From Avena insularis (lineage: Eukaryota > Streptophyta > Magnoliopsida > Poales > Poaceae): a stretch of 64,000 nt of DNA. The translations under genes and the position numbers were made by a program. Positions 22,622-32,234 of the stretch are shown here, piece after piece (position 1 is the first letter of the stretch; every line of letters starts with the position of its first letter). Where the stretch lies: the NCBI GenBank assembly GCA_023614405.1, contig CM042687.1:262055480-262119479 (forward strand), written 5' to 3'. Below the pieces are notes generated by a model. The model worked only from the letters and a program-made list of their open reading frames with translations, was not told the DNA's origin and did not search any database.

Positions 22622-24324
22622 CCATGCTATAATTGTATTAACCGGAAACATTAATACTTGTGTGTTTTGTAAACATAAAATAGTCCCTAGTAAGCCTCTT
22701 GTTGATTAATATATGATCATGGTTTCCTAATCATGGAAATTAGATGTTATTAATAACAATATCATGTCATTAGGAGAATGATATGATGGTCACAGTCCTA
22801 TAGTTAAGCGTAGCGTAAGATCAAGTCATTTAGAGTTTGTTTGCTACAAGCTTTCAAATACATAGTAACCTAATCCTTCGACCATGAGATCATGTTAATC
22901 ACCATCACCGGATGGATGCTTTGATGACATCAAACACCACTTCGTAACTGGGTGGTTATAAAGGTGGCAATAGGTATTCTAAAAGTATGTGTTGAGGCAC
23001 ATGGATCAAGAGTGGGATTTGTCCATCCATATGACGGATAGATATAGTCCGGGCCCTCTCGGTGGAATGTCATCCAATTGTTGCAAGCATGCGACTAGGT
23101 CACAAGGGATGTCATATCATGGAATGAGTAAAGAGTACTTATCAATAACGAGCTTGAACTAGGTATAGAGATACCGACGATCAAACCTCAGATAAGTAAA
23201 GTATCGCATGATAAAGAGAATCAATATCGTATGTAAATGGTTTATTCGATCATGAAGTCATCATAGAAATATGTGGGAGCCATTATGGATTTCCAGATCC
23301 CACTAATGGTTATTGATCGAAGAGGTGTCTTGATCATGTCTGCATAGTTCACGAACCGTAGGGAGACACACTTAAGGATTCGGTGTTGTTTAGTAGATAT
23401 GGTATATGAGTTGGAGACCGAATGTTGTTCGGAGTCTCGGATTGGATCCAGGACATCACGAGGAGATTCAGAATGGTCCGGAGAATAAGATTCATATAAG
23501 AAAATTCAATTTCCGGGGTTCGGAAATGTTTTCAGTGTTTTGATCGGAAGCTTCTAGAAAGTTCTGGAAGGTCCACCACCCCGGGAGGGGGTACTTGGAA
23601 TGCACCATACCCTAATGGGGTAGGAGCATAGACCACTAGGTCAAGTCGGCCAAGGACAAGGAAGAGAGACACAAACTATAGTTTGAATAGTCAAATCATA
23701 GTTTGAAAAGTCAAATCCTAGTTTGAAAGTCAATGTCCTAGTGGAGGAAGGAAAGGAAACCTTGAGGGACAAGGTTTCCCTTTCCCTCTCCTTGCCGCCG
23801 CCCAAGAGGACTTGGGGGAGGACTCGGCCAGGGCTAGGAACCCTGGCCGCCACTCCTCCACCCATATAAGGAGGGGTGGGGGCGCCCCATAGCCCCTCAC
23901 CCCAAACCCTAGCCGTCGGTGCCTTCCCTCTCTTCTCCATACAGCTGCTCCGGCTTAGGCGAATCCCTGTAGTAATCTCTTATCCACCACCACCACCACA
24001 CCGTCGTGGTGTTGGGATTTTGTGGAGATCCACAACCTCCGCTGTCCTGCTGGAATAAGGGAGAGGAAGGTCTTCATCGACTGTCGTTCGTGTGACCGAC
24101 TGCGGAAGTGCTTCCGGAACATGGCGCCGGAAGGATTGTCTACACGATCTTGATATCGACAAGTGAACGACTACATCAACCACGAGAATTCGATCTCGTT
24201 AAACTCTTTTGATCTACGAGTGTTAGTACTCTACAAACTCGTTGCACTTATCTCATAGATTAGATCTTGGCTTTTGTGTGTTTCCGTGATAGATTTTTTT
24301 GTTTTCCATGCTGCGAACCCTACA
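22622..24324 (+). repeat. Copia 3' LTR, remaining 1.7 kb
   Basis: It starts with CCATGCTATAATTGTATTAA, a standard Angela/BARE-1 LTR phrase, and ends CGAACCCTACA. Together with 2610-2687 the LTR is about 1.78 kb, normal for the family. Open frames inside (for example 23641-23940) are not genes. Confidence 0.88.
23863..23870 (+). promoter_or_regulatory. TATA box of the Copia LTR
   Basis: CATATAAG within CCCATATAAGGAGGG is the usual core promoter of BARE-1/Angela LTRs. Confidence 0.65.
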
Positions 24325-24631
24325 GGATTCGTCCAATGGAAGTAGTCCTTGAACATGCAGTCATGACCAGCTTCTCGATCACGCGACAAGTTTGTCTTGA
24401 GTCCCTTACCGAGCCCCAATGCACGGCCTGCATGCTCTCGGCATGGTCCGCGATGAGGGTTGTCATCACCATCACGAACTCGGTATCATGGCCGGAGTCG
24501 TTGTCGGACGACGTGTCCACAAAATTCTCATAGAAGAACTTGATTGAGTTGGAGCGCGTTGCCATCGCTTCGGCCGTGAAAATGTCGATTAGGTCGTGGG
24601 TGCTACGGTCCACATAAGATTTTGGAGCCAA
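24325..24631 (-). pseudogene. PIF/Harbinger-type transposase N-terminal fragment, cut by the Copia element
   Basis: The minus-strand text ATRSNSIKFFYENFVDTSSD, then a one-base shift and GHDCMFKDYFHWTNP, resembles the N-terminal part of plant HARBI1-like (PIF/Harbinger) proteins. Those have a Ser/Asp-rich start followed by a GH-x-RLM-x-DYF motif. The reading stops exactly at 24325, the outer edge of the Copia LTR, so that insertion removed the catalytic part. Assignment is by remembered motif similarity and the catalytic DDE region is not in view. Confidence 0.5.
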
Positions 24632-26195
24632 TGGCAGGCAAAATGGGCTAGCATAGACAGCTCCCTAGTAAGAAGCCGGTACAACACAATAAATCGGCGA
24701 CGTCCTGGTCTGTGGCACACCAGAGACTCGGCTAGAGGTCGTGATGCCGAGCTAGTCTAGTGATGACGACGCGTACCAACGCCGGTCACGAGGCTTCCTA
24801 TGGAGGTGTAGAACTACGGAAGCTCAACAGGTGCTAGGTAGACGTTAAGACAGGATGGAGGCTGACTATGGCAAAGTGGTGCCGCGAGCTGGGTGGAGGT
24901 CGATTTCAGGGGACAATGGAGAGGGAGGGTTAACCCACTGGCTGGCGGGCCAGGGGAGGACAAGAAGACGACGCATGCAGACGAGTGTGGTGTCTAAGCC
25001 GATGCAAAACCAACACAAATTTGGGCTGGGAATAGGTCATCGTGGACCAGTCTATGGCACGTTGGGCGAATGGATCACCTCGCTAGGCCGACCCCTTGTT
25101 CACGCGGACATGTTCGGACAACGAATGGTCGAATGAGTCAGCCCGATGTAGACACCCTTATATATCGAAGAAGCTATGCCAAAACAACCATACAAAGTTA
25201 GGGATTTTATAAACCAGGGTTACAAGGTTGGTAGTTTTTCGTGGGTACCCAATCCGAGTTATTAAATACTGATTGATTATTTTTTGTCAATTTTTGACTA
25301 ATAACTTAGTCAATCAGTATGAGTTACCGTATATTTCATGAAAAAATATATCATAGAAAAGTTTTTAAAAATATGCACCGAATGGTATACTTTTCGTGGT
25401 ATGTAAAACAGACCACAAAATATAAAGTGGTCTTATATTTTAAAAACGAGGGGGTGCTTTTTTCACAATATATTAAATATATATATTTCTCATAAAAAAT
25501 ATAAATGGCAAAGATACATGAACTGTGTTTAGCAATTACAAAAAAATGTATAAAAAACTAGCAAAATATCGAGGTCTTCAACCGTTTCTTCTCCCATAAC
25601 ACTATCTTGTAGTTTTCCCAAGACAGCTACAAAAAAGGGCACCAAAGCATAGACATATGAAAACAAATGAGGGTTCTCCCACAATATTATGAACCACAGT
25701 GTCATGGCTATATACACGTGCGCAACCATTAGAGTAATCAATCAACATCGGCAAGAGGAGCAACACCAGTATTTCAAGAAAGTCGAACTGAACACTCTGG
25801 TCAACGTTGCTAGGAGTCGAGAGTACGAATCACCATTATAGAGGATGTAGCAATCGAGATAGATTTTGTGAGAAAAAGCCTCCTCGCGACAACCATTAAA
25901 AATTCATCCAAGATCGATCCGCAGAAGTAAGATTTGAAAGACCATATTTAAAGAAGTTTGTTTTTCCAACATCATCATTAAAGTCGAGAAGAAACTTACG
26001 TTGTCAAACGAAGGGTCAAAGAACATTTATTAAAAAAGTTGTCGTCTTCATCAACACAAAGACCAAGAAGACGACTACCAAATCCGAAACTAAACTGTTA
26101 CAAACTATTTTTATTGAAAAACTTCACCATTAGACCAGGTTCCCGCCCCTCCCGATGCCGACAATACCGCGTCGGCTAGGAAAATGTTAAGGAAA
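24632..26195. other. Intergenic, no supported gene
   Basis: The first 500 bases may be the 5' region of the Harbinger-like gene. Near 25270-25320 a short palindrome is seen (TACTGATTGA ... TCAATCAGTA). The remainder is AT-rich without a recognisable protein. Confidence 0.4.
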
Positions 26196-26705
26196 TCGGT
26201 AATCGTTAGCTACTCGGTTGGCTTGGGAGTAGCGATTAATCGGAATTCAGACGATTAACTGATTTAATCGGTTGGCTATTAATCAGTGCAACCTGCAAAA
26301 ATTAGCACCTAAACACGGATGAATCCTCAGCCTTAAGCTCCCGGATGAGATCCTCAAGGCGCTAGAGCTCTTGTATCTAAGGTCTGGTCAGCAACTACGA
26401 GGAACTGGTCAACAACGACAAGGAACTAGTTGGTGATGGCTGAAATCAAGCTCCTGGAGGCAGAGATCGAACGGGAGCTTCGCAAAACCTACTTCATTGG
26501 GACGGGCTAGCAGATGGATGGGAGATATGTGTTGATAATTTTGCAACTTTTTTACCAAGCGTAGTGGTTAATCGGGAACATACCTAGTAATCGGAGTGTC
26601 AGACCTATTAATCGGGCTAAATGATTAACACAAAGGATTAGTGGTAATCGAACGGTCAGGTTCCTAGTAGCGATTAATCGGCCTATTAATCGCTGATTCG
26701 GTCTA
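26196..26705. repeat. Dispersed TAATCGG-type motif cluster
   Basis: About nine copies of TAATCG, several within GATTAATCGG, occur in 510 bases, together with inverted forms. Subterminal motif clusters of this sort are typical of hAT or CACTA DNA transposons. No terminal repeats were identified. Confidence 0.4.
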
Positions 26706-26933
26706 TTTTTTGAACAGTGGCTAGGATTCTAGAGAGGGAAACCGAGGGAGTGTCCCAATTGATTTTCTTATTTTTTTCTTTTTATCCAAGGGGCTATGCC
26801 AAAAACAACCACAAAAAATAGAGATTTAAACCAATCACAAGGATGTCACGTCCGAGTATCTTGCTTTTTAATGGACGACGTCTAAACCCAATCCAACTAG
26901 TCGACACTTGGGGTTCCTATTGTAGGATGTATA

Positions 26934-27004
26934 TACCCCCTCCATCTTATAATATAAAATAGTATTACAATCATTATAAATCATATTAAATATAAAGTTT
27001 TTTT
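26934..27004 (+). mobile_element. Stowaway-like left end
   Basis: TACCCCCTCCATCTTATAAT resembles the Stowaway terminus (TACTCCCTCC followed by an ATAATATAA-type phrase). The matching right end is not clear. The sequence is interrupted by the inverted-repeat element at 27005. Confidence 0.45.
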
Positions 27005-27690
27005 GGGTTGAATAGATAGATGCCACTCCAATTTCCGGCTATTTGAGAAACGCCGCTGCAATTTTTATTTTTAGAAAAATGCCACTACAATTTTGTGTAT
27101 ATTCAATAGATGCCATTGCATGCATTTAAGCCTATATACTGGCCAATATACACTCGTATTTCTATCATATATATACATATATATGTTGGGGTCCATCAAA
27201 ATTAGGCTTAAAACGGAGAAATCATTGGATAAAATTATAACTGGGGAAGTAAAAATTAAATCTCACATAGCTCGAAGCTAATTTGGCAATAAATACGTGC
27301 ATGTGACATACATAAAGAAACACTAAATGGCCATCACAAAATGATTTTCTAATCACACACATACATTCATAAGTCTAATTACCGGAGAGAGGATGAACAA
27401 AGGTGTTTATTTTTATCTAGTTTGGGCTAGTACTCTGGGAGCAAGGAGGAAGAAAGTTTTTTTTTGATCGGTTGTCTTAGTCCAGTACTTGCCTGATTAT
27501 GTGCGCCCTATCATTTAGATCATACGTATTAAAAAAATACTTATGTATATTAGCCAATATATGGGGTTAAATGCATGTAATGGCATATATTAAATATACA
27601 CAAAATTGCAATGATATTTTTCTAAAGATGAAAGTTGCAGTGGCGTTTTCAAATAGCCTGAAATTGGAGTGACATATATCTAATTAACCC
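27005..27690. mobile_element. 686-bp element with about 120-bp terminal inverted repeats
   Basis: The left arm from GGGTTGAATAGATAGATGCC (27005) pairs with the right arm ending at 27690. Shared words include CACTCCAATTTC, GGCTATTTGA and CACTGCAA. The arms pair for about 120 bp with gaps. TTAAATATA or TAAATATA occurs on both sides (26986-26994 and 27691-27698), but on the left it is separated from the arm by ten bases, so the duplication is uncertain. There is no transposase, so it is non-autonomous. Confidence 0.6.
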
Positions 27691-28335
27691 TAAATATAAT
27701 AACATAGATACTCTTCTAGACCGTATGTGTTTTATTTTTTCTATAATTGTTTGGCGCTTTGGCGATTTTTGACGGCTCAGACACGTTCCTATTCGGCTCC
27801 GCGAGGCTGGGTGATGCCTCACCTCCCCGTGCCCGTGACAACAGATACCCCATTCCGGCTCCGCGAGGTCAGGAGACGCCTCGACTCTGCGCGCCCCATG
27901 CTACAAAGAGCTTAATTAAACAAACTTGTTAAACATTTCAAAAAATTACTAAAACATTAATTCAAGCCCAACGACATCATGCTCACTCTGATGCCATCTA
28001 ATAATGCCCTAACCGGCTCCAAGACACTACAAACTAGCTCGGTCATTGTCTGAATCACAACCAATGATTCACTAATGTCTTCCTTCGTTGTCATCTTTGC
28101 GTCGTCCATGAACTCTTCTTTCTCCACCTCATCCAACGTCCCAAATTTCGCCATTCGGTACCCTGTTCTTTGATTATTTTCTCCAACGCATGCTGCATTT
28201 CTTCTGAGTGCTCTCGGTCGAGAAAAACAGAGTAGCAACACTTCGGTTTTGCTCGGTTGCAACCAAGAAACTTGCTGCCAGTGTGCTTTCTCCCAAATGC
28301 AACGTGCTTGCAAGGAGATCTGAAGCACCAACATG
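27691..28335. other. Low-information region with a weak minus-strand frame
   Basis: A minus-strand open frame (28335 to 27957) ends with an acidic helical text (FGTLDEVEKEEFMDD, ESLVVIQTMTELV). It lies directly after a stop-terminated exon (28336-28407) and may be a downstream part of the same gene remnant. No domain is recognised. Confidence 0.25.
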
Positions 28336-28582
28336 TTAGATGAAGCCATTTTCGACCACGACACTATCAAATCTATTATCCTTGATCACCTTCGGCACTA
28401 TATCGTCCTGAGAAAGAACCAAAATTGAACTTTGTGAGATCCAAGAATCAAATACAAAGCAAAAACCCGATATTGATCGATACAAGAACAAATAACTTAC
28501 AAATTCGCCACCGATCCGAGCAGTCATTGTCTTCTTATCGCCACCGGGGACTCCACAATCAATGCCGTCGCTACTGCCTAGG
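28336..28582 (-). pseudogene. Two-exon gene remnant, 5' part split off by element F
   Basis: On the minus strand an exon (28582-28501) reading GVPGGDKKTMTARIGGEF meets a donor GTAAGT (28500-28495). An intron of 93 bp ends in CTCAG (28408). The next exon (28407-28336) reads in phase DDIVPKVIKDNRFDSVVV and ends at a TAA. Element F starts at 28583, directly at the 5' end of the first exon; the other side lies right of 43794. No family is recognised. Confidence 0.4.
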
Positions 28583-29139
28583 TGTAACACCCTCGGATCG
28601 GCCCTATACAAGTTTCAGCGGTTCCCGCCAAACCCGCATAGAAACGATTCAAAGGTGTCAACCAGGCACTTTCGTGCGGGTGGAAAATGAAGTAATATCA
28701 TTACACAATAGTCCACGATGGAACCCACGTAACAGATATATACAACAATGACTCAAAGAGTTAAGAATACAGATATACAATACAAAGATCCAAATCACCT
28801 TTAAAACGATACAGCGTCCGAGTACGGACAAGATGCAAATTAAGCTAAGAGCCCTGAAGAATAACCAATGGCGTCCATAACCCTGTCCAGACCAAGCCGG
28901 AAGGGTAACCTGCTAACGACGTCGATCACAAAACCTGCTTAAACAAAAGGGGTGCCGACAAAGGGCAAAGGAAAAAGAGAGCGGTCAGTATTGAGGCCAG
29001 TACACGGCGAGACTAGAATTCGGCGGTCCTCGCCTGCATAGGTATGGTAGACTGAGGCGGCAGCGCAGCATGCACTAAACAACCTATAAAGACTCAATAC
29101 AACTGACGACTATCAGATAGGGATAAGAAAGACCTATTC
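28583..29139 (+). repeat. Element F left inverted arm
   Basis: Inverted copy of 31236-31746 plus 43748-43794. It runs from TGTAACACCC to GACCTATTC, after which the two sides diverge. Confidence 0.88.
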
Positions 29140-30924
29140 ACTAACAAGAAACCTCTGTGACCGTGGATAGAATATCACCGAGTAACAAGAAAAAACCGGG
29201 TTATTTTCTAATTCACTAATGTTCCAGAATTTGAATAATAATCAATTAATTTATATCTTTGAAACTGTGTTGAATTTGGACAAACTTATAAAATGAAAAA
29301 TAAATTGTTATCAAATATGAATTTAACCATGTTTTCAAATTTGACTAGAGTTGACTCTATCTAGTTAAATCTTTGACATTTAACCATTTTAGAATTATTT
29401 ATATTTAATAATATTTAAATTCATAAATTCAAATAATTTATATAATATATGTTTTTGAATCAGAAAAATATGAGAATTATGAATATGATATTTAAAACAT
29501 AATTTGAGCAATTAAATTTTTTGAATTATTAAATGTTAATAAATGTCATTTCTTAATAAATGCATAACTTTAATCCATAACTCCGAATTCGACAAATGAT
29601 ATGTTCAAATCGATCAGCCCGACAAGACCTCTCCAACCATGATATCCATGTTATCATTTGTATCATGCATTAATAGCAGTTTTATAATTAGTACTATTTA
29701 TGCAAGGAAAACATGATAAATAGAATTGGGAACTAATTATTTCTTATTAATAATGTCTTACGAATGCTATATCTTCAATGTGTGATGCCCGTAATAATTT
29801 TTCGACATAGTTTGCATCATTAACTTGCCATGTCATGCATCATATCATGATCATGCCGAATCTTTCGCATTAGATGTAATTGCGGCATTGCTTGTTTCTT
29901 TTAGTGTTTTGCTTCTTCTCGGATAGGACGATGAGATGTTGTGAGCTTCGACAAGTTCTTCGGTTATGAACCTTCGACAATACTTTCCAGGCGAGCATTC
30001 TCCCCCTTTCTACCTATCTTACTTTTAGAGTCTTATTTCCTCCTGTTGATCTATTGCTATCTGTATTGCGATGCTATAGATTCCGTACCCCGTTATACTT
30101 CCCTGCAGACCTTATCTTGCCATGGACACATTCTATTACCTGTTGTTTGGTAGATAGTCGGCCTTGTGAGTCGTAGTTGCTTGCGTAGGTGATGTGTCGC
30201 ACCGTCGATCTTCCACAGTTGTTGGAGTAATGCCGCATGTTTAATGTTGGAGATGATTATGGCTTTAATTACCGTTTAATAACTAAAATTAAAGTAGGTA
30301 AATAATACAGAGGCACAGGTGGGCAATAGATATTATTTGGTTTTTAACCGTCCACTTGTGTCCCGTAGGACCCCGAGTACTTGATACCTGTTCTTTGAAT
30401 ATTCGCACTATCCGCATGTGGGACCATGAATCCCCTTAGCCAGAGCTTGAGTCATATATTATTTTTTGGGGCCACAAAGTAGTTTAGGGCTTTATTACTA
30501 TCATGTACTTATGCCATGCTTTACTGCTTTATTTACTATTGCGCGTGGAATGCCTGTACTGTTTTGGATCGCGGCACGATTACGCGGTATCGACAAGCCT
30601 AGTCACACTTTCGGGTTTCCAGTCATTTACAGCCGTTCTTGCAAACCTCTGGATCCGTCTCGGAGCCGGCCAACTTCGTCGCGGGTAGCTTGGTGGGGTG
30701 GCCCCTGAAATATTATATGAATCTTACAATTGCTCTGTCGTGATGCCTCGTTGGGTTTTCATTTGGTTTTTTTCGAGGTTGATCGTGCGTGTGTTGCTAT
30801 TTGTGCCCTCCTGCAGGGTAAAACTTTCTGAAAGCCGTGTCTGCGGTTATGGACGACTTGGAGCACAGTATCTCGATCATAGACAACTATAACTAAAGTA
30901 GTGCTATAAATTTGACTTTATAAT
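29140..30924. other. Element F core, no supported gene
   Basis: AT-rich from 29160 to 29800, then mixed. Short open frames (for example 30466-30708) show no recognisable domain. I see no transposase motifs. Confidence 0.5.
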
Positions 30925-31145
30925 GACTAGTAATTAGCTTCACTACAATGGAATGGCTAAATAAAAGTACCAACAACTGCTGGTTTTGGGATGCCTCATG
31001 CTATATGTACCTGACTAGTAAGTATTGCAACTACAATGGAATAATTAACTAAAAATGCCCATTGTTTATAATATCAGGATGACTCATGCTATCTATATCT
31101 GACTAGTAATTGTTGCAACTATAATGGAATGAATAAAACTACCAA
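30925..31145 (+). repeat. 88-bp tandem repeat, two and a half copies
   Basis: Units start with GACTAGTAA at 30925, 31013 and 31101 and share words such as CTACAATGGAAT and CTCATGCTAT. They lie just inside the right arm of element F. Confidence 0.85.
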
Positions 31146-31235
31146 CTGTGTGAGTTCCTCGGTTGACTTCCTCGTTTGGTATCGAGGGGGAAATACCAGG
31201 ATGGATATGCTTGGTGATAGTTTCAGGTTGGATCC

Positions 31236-31746
31236 GAATAGGTCTTTCTTATCCCTATATGATAGTCGCCAGTTGTATTGAGTCTCTATAGGTTGTTTAG
31301 TGCATGCTGCGCTACCGCCTCAGTCCACCATACCTATGTAGGCGAGGACCGCCGAATTCTAGTCTCGCCGTGTACTGGCCTCAGTACTGACCGCTCTCTT
31401 TTTCCTTTGCCCTTTGTCGGCACCCCTTTTGTTTAAGCAGGTTTTGTGATCGACGTCGTTAGCAGGGTTACCCTTCTGGCTTGGCCTGGACAGGGTTATG
31501 GACGCCATTGGTTATTCTTCAGGGCTCTTAGCTCAATTTGCATCTTGTCCGTACTCGAACGTTGTATCGTTTTAAAGGTGATTTGGATCTTGGTATTGTA
31601 TATCTGTATTCTTGACTCTTTGAATCATTTTTGTATATATCTGTTCTGTGAGTTACATCGTGAACTATTGTGTAATGATATTATTTGGTTTTCCATCCGC
31701 ACGAAAGTGCCTGGTGGGCACCTTTGAATCGTTTCTATGCGGGTTT
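31236..31746 (-). repeat. Element F right inverted arm, inner part
   Basis: Reverse complement of the left arm, running from GAATAGGTC to GCGGGTTT. Element C was inserted here and repeated GGTTT on both sides. Confidence 0.88.
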
Positions 31747-32234
31747 TGATGGGGATGTGCCTACCGGGGTATACCCAGCAGGACGTTTCCGACTGGCCCC
31801 GGAACTGGCGAGTGGGCCTGCAAGACGGTGACTGGATCAAGGCTCGGTGTGGATCCAAGCGACTGGAAGCTGAAGGCCCAGGCGAGTAGATAGGCCCAGT
31901 CGGATTGGGTTAAACGAGTACCAAAGCCTTAACTGATTCGGTTGAGATATGTAAACCCTAGGGGAGGTGAGCCTATATAAACCTCCCTGCAGTGCGTGTA
32001 GAGATACGTTCCATCATACACCCAAGCGGCTCGCCACCTAGCCGCCGAGCTCGCCCATTGTACCACCTTCATAATACAATCTAGCAGGAGTAGGTCTTTA
32101 CCCTCCGGGGGGCCGAACCTGGGTAAATCCTTGTGTCTCCGCCCTCATCTCGCACCGCAGATGGCTGGCCGCCTTGCCCTCGTTTCTACTACTCGCTGCC
32201 GATTGCAGATCTCGCCGTGACCATTCCCACGGCA
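31747..32234 (+). repeat. Element C 5' LTR
   Basis: 488 bp from TGATGGGGATGTGCC to CCCACGGCA, collinear with 43208-43742. Confidence 0.92.
31974..31981 (+). promoter_or_regulatory. TATA box of the element C 5' LTR
   Basis: TATATAAA within GCCTATATAAACCTCC. It is conserved in the 3' LTR at 43435-43442. Confidence 0.75.

Larger units (their letters stand above)
486..24324 (+). mobile_element. Angela/BARE-1-type Copia retrotransposon, 5'-truncated, split by nested insertions
   Basis: The left part (about 505-2687) holds the integrase end, reverse transcriptase, a damaged RNase H, a polypurine tract and the first 78 bases of the 3' LTR. The LTR then resumes at 22622 and ends at 24324 with CGAACCCTACA, the usual end of this LTR family before the primer site. 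Everything between is a later insertion (element B). The 5' LTR, gag, protease and most of the integrase are missing. The order integrase then reverse transcriptase marks it as Copia. The family name rests on remembered similarity of the LTR and pol text. Confidence 0.85.

Noticed and set aside
23641..23940. 99-codon minus-strand frame in the Copia LTR
   Set aside because: It lies across the LTR promoter region, which is non-coding in this family.
28583..31746. Element F read as two solo LTRs in opposite orientation
   Set aside because: The arms face each other as an exact inverted pair around one core, and the outer flanks nearly match. A single inverted-repeat element is simpler, though not excluded.
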